Assembly: GCA_045546315.1 (NCBI GenBank)
Contig: JAZQCN010000095.1
Location: forward strand, 1 to 64,000
Direction: 5' to 3'
DNA from: RGIG2041 sp045546315
Lineage (GTDB): Bacteria > Bacillota > Clostridia > UBA1381 > UMGS1253
Length of the DNA stretch: 64,000 bases
Shown here: in pieces, positions 1 to 6,867 of the stretch
Numbering within the stretch: position 1 is the stretch's first letter
Layout: each line of letters starts with the position of its first letter
Program-made: the position numbers and the translations under genes
The notes under the pieces: generated by a model
Database searches by the model: none
Seen by the model: only the letters and a program-made list of their open reading frames with translations
What the model was told of the DNA's origin: nothing

Positions 1-933
1 TTCTGTACAATCTTTTGGCGAAACAACTCTGGAAATAATCGGTTCAACAAAAACTCTTTTAGATGCTATCATATCAAGTATAGCATTACAGTCGTCGTGA
101 TGCGTCCAATGATGCGGATACGACTCATGTTTTGGTCTTACGAAATTGTGTGCACCGATAAGCTTTACACCCGGGCAATGCACCTGCTGATAATAGTCAA
201 CTGCACTGTCCGAAACTCTTGTGCAACCAAGAAGTGAAATTCTGCCCATCCATGAGGCACACTGGAGTGCCTGATTCATTGCCTGAGCGATGCCTGTTAC
301 TTCAACACAGCCGTTTACACCTTTACCCTTAGTAACTTCTTTTACTTTTTCCACAAAATCTTTGTCTGACGGATCAAAAGCATAGTCGGCACCAAGCTTT
401 AATGCAAGCTCACGTCTTTGTGGATTAAGGTCTACTGCAATTACAGGATTTGCACCGGAAAGTCTTAAAAACTGCGTTGCAAAAATTCCAAGTAGCCCTT
501 GTCCCATTACCATAGCAGACTCGCCAAGCTCAATTTCAAGCTTTCTTACGCCGCCAAGTCCCATTGATGCGATAATAACAAATGCCGCTTCAAGAGACGA
601 AACGGTATCGTTTTCGACCTTTGTTATCTCATCTTCGGTGCGGATATTATACTTTGAATGGCAGCCGTGATAAACCAAAACTCTGTCGCCTACAGACACT
701 TTTTTTACATCCTTACCAACTTCTTCTACATATCCCACACCGCAATAGCCTAATGACATCGGGAATTTTTGTACGGTGTTTTGCATCCCCAGAATACAGG
801 CTCTTTCCGTACCGCCACTCACAACCGTATATTCCATTTTTGCAAGCACTTCGTTTTCTTTTACCGCACGAACTTCATTTTCCAGAAGTTCCGCCTTATG
901 TATATCTGTAAAAAATATTTGTTTATTTAACAT
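1..933 (-). CDS. Zinc-type medium-chain alcohol dehydrogenase, 3' end outside window
   Basis: The frame runs 311 codons from an ATG at 933 to the window edge without a stop, so the C-terminus is missing. It reads as a medium-chain dehydrogenase/reductase of the zinc alcohol dehydrogenase group: a GroES-like N-terminal half with a glycine-rich stretch (SLGYCGVGYVEEVGKDV), then a Rossmann half with a GQGLLGIFATQ nucleotide-binding turn and a VDLNPQR segment after the second strand. The start has a GAGG-type ribosome site. It follows the dehydroquinase-like gene by 8 bases on the same strand, so the two form an operon opposite an AraC regulator. The substrate cannot be told from sequence; a polyol, sugar or quinate/shikimate-like compound is inferred from context only. 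Confidence 0.85.
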   Translation of the reverse strand, partial: MLNKQIFFTDIHKAELLENEVRAVKENEVLAKMEYTVVSGGTERACILGMQNTVQKFPMSLGYCGVGYVEEVGKDVKKVSVGDRVLVYHGCHSKYNIRTEDEITKVENDTVSSLEAAFVIIASMGLGGVRKLEIELGESAMVMGQGLLGIFATQFLRLSGANPVIAVDLNPQRRELALKLGADYAFDPSDKDFVEKVKEVTKGKGVNGCVEVTGIAQAMNQALQCASWMGRISLLGCTRVSDSAVDYYQQVHCPGVKLIGAHNFVRPKHESYPHHWTHHDDCNAILDMIASKRVFVEPIISRVVSPKDCTE

Positions 934-941
934 ATCATACC

Positions 942-1757
942 TCACATAATCCTTTTCATATTGTCAACGATTGCTCTTACCGTTTTTAAATCAAGTTGCT
1001 CCATCGTACTGCTTTGAGAAAATCTGTCCACGCAAAATGCGATTTGTCCGCCTAAGATAGGATTTATTATTCTTGACAGGCTTCCTGCTTTTCCGTTTGC
1101 ATGGTAGCTTACAGGAGTTTTTACTTCCTTTTTCAGAGCAACCATTGTTTTGAAGCTTTCAACAAGCTCATCTTCGTTCGTTGCTTTGGTCACAATTTTG
1201 ATGATATCGGGCTTTCGCTTTTCCAAAAACAAGGCAAGGTCAACAACCTGCGCACTCGTCATCGGCATATCCGGATGACAGGAAAGGAGCACCTCTGCGC
1301 CCAGTGTATGAATCTTTTCGATGAGCGCACATTGCTTTGAAATTATTGCTTCATCTGTAACAATTTCTTTGGGATTTCCTTTTGTAAAAGAATATTTATC
1401 ATCACCGCAAAAACCGTCTTTGGACGGCGCGTGAAAGGTGTACCCCTGCATATCAATACCTGCCGCACCGGCTTCGACTGCGCGCAAAAGACTGTCTACC
1501 CGTTCCTCTTCCGAAAACGCAGCCGCCGACCAATCATATCTTTTATTGTAATTCAGCGCCAGAATTGGTAGCTTTGATGCACTTATGATGGTTTCAAGCG
1601 TATCCGTATCGCTGTTTTCAAGACAGGATAAGTGCAAATCTATCATATCCGCGCCGTCATACATACAATTTTGAATTTCAGCAATCGCAGCTTTTGCAGT
1701 TACTTCTCGAATAACTCCAGCAACAGCCGGTGCCTGTAATTTTGATAATATTTTCAT
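942..1757 (-). CDS. Type I 3-dehydroquinate dehydratase-like (aldolase-superfamily) enzyme
   Basis: A 271-residue protein with the TIM-barrel pattern of type I dehydroquinases. The Schiff-base lysine lies in DIIKIVTKA (Lys187) and the general-base histidine in LLSCHPD (His161). The usual early Glu-Trp-Arg substrate motif is not obvious (here MIDLHLSCLE), so the substrate may differ from 3-dehydroquinate. The ATG at 1757 is preceded by GGAGGTGAT; the longer upstream frame lacks a ribosome site. It is the first gene of a two-gene operon with the alcohol dehydrogenase and is divergent from an AraC regulator. That context favours an inducible catabolic role over the biosynthetic shikimate pathway, which is an inference. 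Confidence 0.75.
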   Translation of the reverse strand: MKILSKLQAPAVAGVIREVTAKAAIAEIQNCMYDGADMIDLHLSCLENSDTDTLETIISASKLPILALNYNKRYDWSAAAFSEEERVDSLLRAVEAGAAGIDMQGYTFHAPSKDGFCGDDKYSFTKGNPKEIVTDEAIISKQCALIEKIHTLGAEVLLSCHPDMPMTSAQVVDLALFLEKRKPDIIKIVTKATNEDELVESFKTMVALKKEVKTPVSYHANGKAGSLSRIINPILGGQIAFCVDRFSQSSTMEQLDLKTVRAIVDNMKRIM

Positions 1758-1805
1758 AAAATCACCTCCGATTTCTATTATATAAAAAACAAAATAAAAC
1801 AAAAT

Positions 1806-1835
1806 AGCAAATACGATATTTTTATCATATTTGCT
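1806..1835. promoter_or_regulatory. Palindromic operator candidate between divergent genes
   Basis: Two 13-base arms (1806-1818 and 1823-1835, core AGCAAATAcGATA) match at 12 of 13 positions around a 4-base centre. The palindrome lies in the divergent spacer, 10 bases from the AraC promoter, so it is probably the binding site of that regulator. Confidence 0.5.
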
Positions 1836-1844
1836 ACAAAATGA

Positions 1845-1873
1845 TTGACAATTATTTTTGTTTTACTTATAAT
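1845..1873 (+). promoter_or_regulatory. Sigma-A promoter of the AraC gene
   Basis: TTGACA at 1845-1850, a 17-base spacer, and TATAAT at 1868-1873: a full consensus match 22 bases upstream of the AraC start. On the opposite strand TATAAT (1777-1782) is a plausible -10 for the dehydroquinase operon, with only a weak -35. Confidence 0.75.
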
Positions 1874-1895
1874 TTACAGAAAAGAGGTGGCATAT

Positions 1896-2675
1896 ATGGA
1901 TTTAGATATCTTATCAAATTTGATTATTAGCAAGGTTTATTCTGCATCCACGATGTATTCGGAGCGCGGCGCAAAGGCACAGCGAAAAAACCGCCAAAAC
2001 TGGGCAATTGTTATTAAATACGAGGGCGAGACTGTATATACTTCCAAAGAGAAAGACTATATTTCCGACAAAAACAATCTCTTTATTTTGCCAAAAGGTT
2101 GCTCATACGACTGGCATTGTACTAAAGCCGGTCATTTTTCAATTATTGAATTCGAAAGCGATTCCATATGTACTGACATTTTCAGTTTCACCGTAAACAG
2201 CAGCGAAAAAATCTTAAAGCTTTTTAAAGAATTGGAGCATAAAAGAATGCTCAGAAAACCAATGCATGAAGTCGAAAGCATCCGCGACACCTATTCGATT
2301 TTGCTTGCGCTGACGCAAATGGCACCAAAAAAATATTTGCCTACCGAAAAAACAAGTAAAATCAGCCCTGCATTAGAATATATTGCGAATCACTATAACA
2401 AAAATATCAAAAATGATGCTTTAGCAAAGCTTTGTAATCTGTCCACAGTTTATTTTCGAAAATTGTTTACCGAAATTATAGGAGCTTCACCAATCGCGTA
2501 TGTGCAGGAGCTGCGAATCAAAAAAGCAAAAGAAATGCTCAAAAGTGACCACGGCAGCATTACCGGTATAGCAGAAGCCTTAGGTTACTTAAATATTTAT
2601 GACTTTTCAAGAACATTTAAAAAACATACGGGCATTCCACCCACGAAATATGAAAAACAGTGGCATAAACAATAA
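1896..2675 (+). CDS. AraC-family transcriptional regulator
   Basis: A 259-residue protein with an N-terminal cupin-like sensor region and two C-terminal helix-turn-helix motifs (about residues 160-259). The signature reads LSTVYFRKLFTEIIGASPIAYVQELRI and then the second helix-turn-helix ending FSRTFKKHTGIPPTKY, as in AraC/XylS proteins. The ATG at 1896 follows AGAGGTGG. Its divergent arrangement with the dehydroquinase/alcohol dehydrogenase operon and the shared palindrome suggest that it controls that operon in response to the substrate. The effector is unknown. Confidence 0.9.
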   Translation: MDLDILSNLIISKVYSASTMYSERGAKAQRKNRQNWAIVIKYEGETVYTSKEKDYISDKNNLFILPKGCSYDWHCTKAGHFSIIEFESDSICTDIFSFTVNSSEKILKLFKELEHKRMLRKPMHEVESIRDTYSILLALTQMAPKKYLPTEKTSKISPALEYIANHYNKNIKNDALAKLCNLSTVYFRKLFTEIIGASPIAYVQELRIKKAKEMLKSDHGSITGIAEALGYLNIYDFSRTFKKHTGIPPTKYEKQWHKQ

Positions 2676-2721
2676 ATCATGCCACTACTTTGTTTATTTC
2701 GTAATCCCCTGCAGACAAGGC

Positions 2722-2790
2722 AAAAAGGCTGACACAAAACAAACGGACCGTCGAGGACGCCGGTCCCTACAGGTACAGGTCAGCCTTTTT
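2722..2790. repeat. Nested inverted-repeat element acting as terminator
   Basis: Outer arms AAAAAGGCTGAC and GTCAGCCTTTTT (about 2722-2733 and 2779-2790) enclose an inner pair GGACCG/CGGTCC (2745-2750, 2761-2766). The inner motif looks like a dispersed short repeat of clostridial genomes inserted into a terminator hairpin. The element separates the convergent AraC and GH16 genes and can end both transcripts. Family membership is from memory, not a search. Confidence 0.5.
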
Positions 2791-2819
2791 AACGAAGTAT
2801 TGCGCCAAAACAGCCCTTT

Positions 2820-3644
2820 TTAAATCACATCAAATACTCTTACATAATCCACAAGGAACGTATCGCCGATGGCATCGTATGCCTCTTTCGTCGGCAGATG
2901 GTCTTCGTCGCGGTAGCCGTTTGCCTCGGTGGAAATCAAGATAAATTCCGGGCGCTTGGAAACAAAGCCGTCGATATGACCGTCCTCTTTACCGTCTACA
3001 TAGAAGGTGTAGCCATTTTCATCCCACAAAACGCCGAAACGATGGTATTCGTTTTCATCGAGCGTTAAACCTTCACCTGCGGAAATGTGCTTCATATCGA
3101 GACCGTAGCCGCCGGTAAATACATTGTGGTGCACAATCTTGCCCGGATGGAAGGATTCCATAACATCAATTTCCACGCCGGTCTCGGCAGGGTCTAAGGA
3201 TGCGCCGATTGTCGGGGACTGAATCCAGAACGCCGACCACCAGCCCGGCTTTAACTGCATACGGCAGCGGCACTCATAGTAGCCGTAGGTATGCGTGAAT
3301 TTGTTTTCCTTTAATTTGCCGATCGGCCACTGCAAATATGCAGTTTCAAAGGTCGTTTTCTGCACCGGCTCGTCCATAAAATTGTAGCCAGTTTGCAGCT
3401 GCGAGCAGACCGGTCTGCCGTCGTCCTCTGCTGCCATAAGCGTAAACACGCAGTTGCCGTTGCCGTCCAAGTGCACACCCTTGTCCGTCCAGGACTCGTG
3501 GTATTTGCCCATCATCGACATACGGTAGTCCCATTTGCTTGCATCCAGCTCGGTGCCGTCAAACTCATCCGACCAGACGAGCTTAAAATTCTTGCCCTCC
3601 GGCAGCCAGCTTTCCTCGTGATTTTCAACAGTATACTTTTGCAT
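2820..3644 (-). CDS. Glycoside hydrolase family 16 enzyme, no signal peptide
   Basis: A 274-residue protein with the GH16 beta-glucanase/laminarinase fold. The catalytic motif ExDxxE is complete at E158-I-D-V-M-E163. It is preceded by the aromatic strand GWWSAFWIQSP and followed by the C-terminal strands typical of the jelly roll (FYVDGKEDG, FLVDYVRVFD). The start at 3644 has AAGGAGATG at good spacing. There is no signal peptide or membrane segment, so the enzyme should act in the cytoplasm, on imported oligosaccharides if it is a hydrolase. No transporter lies beside it. The exact beta-glucan or galactan specificity cannot be read from sequence. Confidence 0.85.
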   Translation of the reverse strand: MQKYTVENHEESWLPEGKNFKLVWSDEFDGTELDASKWDYRMSMMGKYHESWTDKGVHLDGNGNCVFTLMAAEDDGRPVCSQLQTGYNFMDEPVQKTTFETAYLQWPIGKLKENKFTHTYGYYECRCRMQLKPGWWSAFWIQSPTIGASLDPAETGVEIDVMESFHPGKIVHHNVFTGGYGLDMKHISAGEGLTLDENEYHRFGVLWDENGYTFYVDGKEDGHIDGFVSKRPEFILISTEANGYRDEDHLPTKEAYDAIGDTFLVDYVRVFDVI

Positions 3645-3774
3645 AAAAACATCTCCTTGTATTTTTACCGTATTTGGTATATTATTATTGTAGCACGGCA
3701 AAAAGCGCATTTCTTTAAATTTATTATTGAATAACGCTTATTTTTTAGAAAAATTACTGATTTGAGGTGGGAAT

Positions 3775-4527
3775 ATGAAATTTATATCCTGGAATGTCAA
3801 CGGGCTTCGCGCCTGCATGGGCAAGGATTTTGAAGGCTATTTTAAGGCAGTGGACGCCGATATTTTCTGCGTGCAGGAAACAAAACTGCAGGAGGGGCAG
3901 ATTGACTTTGCACCCGCTGGCTACTACAGTTACTGGAACTACGCCGAAAAGAAGGGCTACTCCGGCACGGCGCTGTTTACCAAACAAGAGCCGCTCTCCG
4001 TTACCTACGGCATCGGCATTGAAGAACACGACAAGGAAGGCAGAGTTATCACGGCAGAGTTTGCGGATTATTACTTTATCACCTGCTATACCCCGAATTC
4101 ACAAAATGAGTTAAAGCGTCTCGACTACCGTATGCAGTGGGAAACGGATTTTCTCGCCTACCTTAAAAAATTAGAAAAAACCAAGCCGGTTATCCTCTGC
4201 GGCGATTTAAATGTTGCGCACAAGGAAATCGACTTAAAAAATCCGAAAACCAACCGCAAAAACGCCGGCTTCACGGATGAGGAAAGAGAAAAAATGAGCA
4301 CGCTTTTAGATAGCGGCTTTACGGACACCTTCCGCCACTTCTACCCCGACCGCACGGACATCTATTCCTGGTGGTCGTACCGCTTTTCTGCGCGCGAGAA
4401 AAACGCAGGGTGGCGCATCGACTACTTCATTGTCTCCGATGCATTAAAAGACCGCCTCACCGGTGCAGATATCCACACAAATATTTTCGGCTCCGACCAT
4501 TGCCCGGTGGAATTAACAATGGAATAA
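3775..4527 (+). CDS. xth: Exodeoxyribonuclease III / AP endonuclease
   Basis: A 250-residue exonuclease III of normal length. It has the N-terminal SWNVNGLRA, catalytic Glu35 in VQETKLQ, the GDLNVAH metal/phosphate site, GWRIDYFIVS, and the terminal GSDHCPVEL carrying the Asp-His pair. It removes 3' blocking groups and cuts at abasic sites in base excision repair. The start follows GAGGTGGGAAT. It is monocistronic and ends in a strong hairpin terminator. Confidence 0.96.
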   Translation: MKFISWNVNGLRACMGKDFEGYFKAVDADIFCVQETKLQEGQIDFAPAGYYSYWNYAEKKGYSGTALFTKQEPLSVTYGIGIEEHDKEGRVITAEFADYYFITCYTPNSQNELKRLDYRMQWETDFLAYLKKLEKTKPVILCGDLNVAHKEIDLKNPKTNRKNAGFTDEEREKMSTLLDSGFTDTFRHFYPDRTDIYSWWSYRFSAREKNAGWRIDYFIVSDALKDRLTGADIHTNIFGSDHCPVELTME

Positions 4528-4530
4528 AAA

Positions 4531-4560
4531 AAGACCGCTGAAGAAGCCTTCAGCGGTCTT
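4531..4560. terminator. Rho-independent terminator after exonuclease III
   Basis: A 13-base stem (AAGACCGCTGAAG and its complement) with a 4-base loop, then a T run. Confidence 0.9.
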
Positions 4561-4596
4561 TTATTTTATGCAGTTAGTCTTGCATAACTTTAAGAG

Positions 4597-4750
4597 TGGT
4601 AGAGCTTGTATCCGGAGAATTCAATCTTCTATTGCGTAAGGTAAAATGCTTCGGGACGGACAAACTGAACCCAAGATTTGCTTGGGGTAACCCGAAGGCG
4701 TACACAAGTACGCCGAGTGGTGAAGTTTGTTCGTATCCGGAGAATTTTAA
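4597..4750. repeat. Structured intergenic repeat with 125-base spaced direct repeats
   Basis: GTATCCGGAGAATT occurs twice, at 4608-4621 and 4733-4746. Between them lie a perfect hairpin GGCGTAC/GTACGCC (4697-4714) and a second, weaker hairpin around ACCCAAG/CTTGGGG. No reading frame fits. It looks like a small mobile or repeated extragenic element lodged between convergent genes; copies elsewhere in the genome would be needed to prove it. Confidence 0.45.
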
Positions 4751-5359
4751 CTACGCAAGCGGTTCAAAGTCGGATGCACCGTGCTTACAAATCGGGCAAA
4801 TAAAATCCTCCGGCAGCGGGTCGCCTTCATAGACATAGCCGCAAATTTTACATACCCAACCCTTTTTCTTTGTCGGCTGCACCTTCGGCTTGATGTTTGC
4901 AAAGTAGTAGGCATAGGTTACGGACGGCACATCAGAAAGCACCTCACCTGCCGTCACCTCGGCGATAAACTGAATATGTGTGCCTAAATCGAGCTTTTTG
5001 ACCACCTTGGCAGACAAATACGCATTGGTCATTTCGATTAAATACAAAAGTCCGTTTTTACTGCGCTTTACACTGTCAAAGCCTGCAAATTTATCTGTTT
5101 TTCTGCCGGATTGGAAGCCGAAGCGTTCAAACACGGAAAACTTTGCGTTCTCCGATAAAATGCTGACATTGAACTCTCGTGTTTCATCAATCAGCATTGT
5201 TGTGTAGTTGGCTTTATTCACCGTAACGGAAATTTGCATCGGGGTATCCGTCACCTGCATAACGGTATTGATAATACAGCCGTTGTCTTTGCCGTCTGCC
5301 TTCGCGGTTAGTACAAACAAACCATAAGATAATTTAAACATTGCATTGATATCAAACAT
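4751..5359 (-). CDS. Flavin reductase-rubredoxin fusion (high-molecular-weight rubredoxin)
   Basis: A 202-residue protein. Residues 1 to about 155 form a flavin reductase-like FMN domain (begins MFDINAMFKLSYGLFVLTAK), and the C-terminus is a complete rubredoxin with two CxxC pairs (WVCKICGYVY and FICPICKHG). Such fusions pass electrons from NAD(P)H through FMN and iron to flavodiiron proteins in anaerobic oxygen or peroxide detoxification. The ATG at 5359 is preceded by AGGAGG; the longer upstream frame overlaps the thioesterase. It lies 13 bases after the thioesterase, so the two are co-transcribed. No flavodiiron protein is visible here. Confidence 0.9.
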   Translation of the reverse strand: MFDINAMFKLSYGLFVLTAKADGKDNGCIINTVMQVTDTPMQISVTVNKANYTTMLIDETREFNVSILSENAKFSVFERFGFQSGRKTDKFAGFDSVKRSKNGLLYLIEMTNAYLSAKVVKKLDLGTHIQFIAEVTAGEVLSDVPSVTYAYYFANIKPKVQPTKKKGWVCKICGYVYEGDPLPEDFICPICKHGASDFEPLA

Positions 5360-5372
5360 CCTCTTTTTCCTC

Positions 5373-5834
5373 CTATCGCTTCTTTCTGCGTAAACGGCGT
5401 GCCTCACTGCGCATCGCTGCAGCATCCCACTCTTCACGCTCCTCATCTGTTTCAAATATAAGCTTGGGCACACGCGTCGGTTTCTCATTTTCATCGAGTG
5501 CAACCATCACCACATATGCCTGATTAATTAATCTTCTGCTGCCGTCTAAGGACTCTACATAGGTTTTCACGCACACCTCCATAGAGGTATTGCCCGTATA
5601 GGTCACATAACCAACCAAAACCAATGTGTCGTTAGCATATGCCGCATCTGTAAACTCTAACGAATCCACCGCTGCGGTTGTTACATTGCAGCCGGAATGT
5701 CTGCGTGCAACCACTGCCGCAACCACATCAATCCACTCCATCAGCTTGCCGCCAAACAATCGTTTATAACCATTTAAGGTTGCCTGCGACAAAATCTGCA
5801 CCTGCTCTGTTTTGGAATCCTTCACGCGCTTCAT
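5373..5834 (-). CDS. Acyl-CoA thioesterase, hotdog fold (YciA/BfiT-like)
   Basis: A 153-residue single hotdog domain. The GYKRLFGGKLMEWIDVVAAVVARRHSG segment holds the helix and catalytic Asp region of cytosolic acyl-CoA hydrolases, and CNVTTAAVDSLEF follows as the first long strand. The basic C-terminal tail (RRLRRKKR) is common in this group. It hydrolyses acyl-CoA thioesters; chain-length preference is unknown. It is the upstream gene of the pair with the flavin reductase-rubredoxin. Confidence 0.85.
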   Translation of the reverse strand: MKRVKDSKTEQVQILSQATLNGYKRLFGGKLMEWIDVVAAVVARRHSGCNVTTAAVDSLEFTDAAYANDTLVLVGYVTYTGNTSMEVCVKTYVESLDGSRRLINQAYVVMVALDENEKPTRVPKLIFETDEEREEWDAAAMRSEARRLRRKKR

Positions 5835-5938
5835 AGCCTCACCTCTTACCTATTATGTCAAGCTTTACCGTTAGTATACCACTTTGCCGCCCATTTGGCA
5901 ACTGTCATTTGCCTTGACTTTTTAGCGTATGGCTAAAA

Positions 5939-5970
5939 AAAATACTGAACGAAATTTCGTTCAGTATTTT
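5939..5970. terminator. Perfect palindromic terminator
   Basis: AAAATACTGAACGAAA is followed directly by its exact complement. It sits downstream of the XRE gene and, with terminal T and A runs, can work on both strands. Confidence 0.85.
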
Positions 5971-6010
5971 CAAAACGGCTTAATACTAAAATATTTCTCA
6001 TATTATGCAA

Positions 6011-6247
6011 CTACTTTAATAATTCATCGTATGTGGTCTGCAAAACATCGCGAATCGCACGCAATTGTGATGCATAAACATGCTGAATTCCGCGTTCAAT
6101 TTTCACTAATGTTTCTCTTGTTATCGAAACACCTTCAAGCTGCAAAAGTGCAACCATTTGCGTCTGTCGCATTTTTCTTTGTAGCCGAAGCTCTCGAATG
6201 TTTTTACCAATACAAATACTATCTTGCTTAATCTTCTGCTCTTCCAT
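6011..6247 (-). CDS. XRE-family helix-turn-helix repressor
   Basis: A 78-residue protein consisting of one Cro/C1-type domain: IGKNIRELRLQRKMRQTQMVALLQ as the first helices, then SITRETLVKIERG as the recognition helix. I chose the ATG at 6247; a GTG nine bases upstream is also possible because the ribosome site is weak. It is divergent from the YpsA-like gene, and the 100-base spacer carries two copies of the same 16-base palindrome. It is therefore very probably the autoregulated repressor of that gene. Confidence 0.85.
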   Translation of the reverse strand: MEEQKIKQDSICIGKNIRELRLQRKMRQTQMVALLQLEGVSITRETLVKIERGIQHVYASQLRAIRDVLQTTYDELLK

Positions 6248-6265
6248 ATTCAACACATCCCAAAT

Positions 6266-6281
6266 GGACTAAAATCAGTTC
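6266..6281. promoter_or_regulatory. Operator copy 1 (GGACT...AGTtC palindrome)
   Basis: GGACTAAAATCAGTTC differs from the second copy at two positions. It lies about 20 bases upstream of the XRE start, where binding would block xre transcription. Confidence 0.6.
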
Positions 6282-6287
6282 TTTTTA

Positions 6288-6316
6288 TTGATTCTACATT
6301 TATTCTGTGTTAAAAT
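6288..6316 (+). promoter_or_regulatory. Promoter of the YpsA-like gene
   Basis: TTGATT (6288-6293), a 17-base spacer, and TAAAAT (6311-6316). It is flanked by the two operator palindromes, and operator 2 starts directly after the -10 box. Confidence 0.65.
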
Positions 6317-6317
6317 G

Positions 6318-6333
6318 GGACTAATATCAGTCC
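6318..6333. promoter_or_regulatory. Operator copy 2 (GGACTAATATCAGTCC)
   Basis: A nearly perfect palindrome centred 52 bases (about five helical turns) from operator 1. It covers the expected transcription start of the YpsA-like gene. Confidence 0.65.
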
Positions 6334-6353
6334 ACTTTTGGAAGGAGAGTACA

Positions 6354-6773
6354 ATGATTGTAACTTTTTGCGGCCACAGAGATGTCACAAATGAAGCCGA
6401 AGTAAAAAAACAGCTTGTTGAAATTATAAAAAATTTAATCCTGCGCGGTGCAAAGGAATTCTATCTCGGCGGCTACGGTCACTTTGACCTGCTCGCCGCA
6501 AAAGCTGTCAAGCAGCTGCAAAAAGAGTATCCGCAAATTCAATCCTTCCTGATTTTACCGTATCTGAATCAGAATGGCGACACCCCGTTGTATGATGCAT
6601 CCATTTATCCTCCAATCGAAGCTACGCCGAAAAAATATGCCATTTTAAAAAGGAATGCGTGGATGGTTGATTCTGCAGACATTGTAGTTGCCTATGTAAA
6701 ATATCCCTTCGGCGGCGCAGCAAAAACACTTGAATATGCACAAAGGAAAGGAAAAGAAATTATTGCGCTATAA
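6354..6773 (+). CDS. YpsA/DUF1273-like SLOG-domain protein
   Basis: A 139-residue Rossmann-like protein. It has an N-terminal strand and nucleotide-type turn MIVTFCGHRDV, a central YLGGYGHFDLLAAKAV, and a C-terminal KRNAWMVDSADIVVAYV followed by PFGGAAKTLEYA. This matches the SLOG superfamily (YpsA, DUF1273), proposed to bind nucleotides or nucleotide-derived ligands; no enzyme activity is established. The ATG at 6354 follows GGAAGGAGAG. It has its own promoter controlled by the divergent XRE repressor. The pairing suggests an inducible stress or signalling role, which is inferred. Confidence 0.75.
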   Translation: MIVTFCGHRDVTNEAEVKKQLVEIIKNLILRGAKEFYLGGYGHFDLLAAKAVKQLQKEYPQIQSFLILPYLNQNGDTPLYDASIYPPIEATPKKYAILKRNAWMVDSADIVVAYVKYPFGGAAKTLEYAQRKGKEIIAL

Positions 6774-6823
6774 CTCCCAACAAAGCCAAATTGATTTCAT
6801 AAGGCGATACCTCGCTGTAATAA

Positions 6824-6860
6824 AAAAATGACTGTGCAATTTTTTTGCACAGTCATTTTT
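6824..6860. terminator. Convergent terminator between YpsA-like gene and ileS
   Basis: A 15-base stem (AAAATGACTGTGCAA and its complement) with a T5 loop and T run on both strands. Confidence 0.9.
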
Positions 6861-6867
6861 ATTTTTC

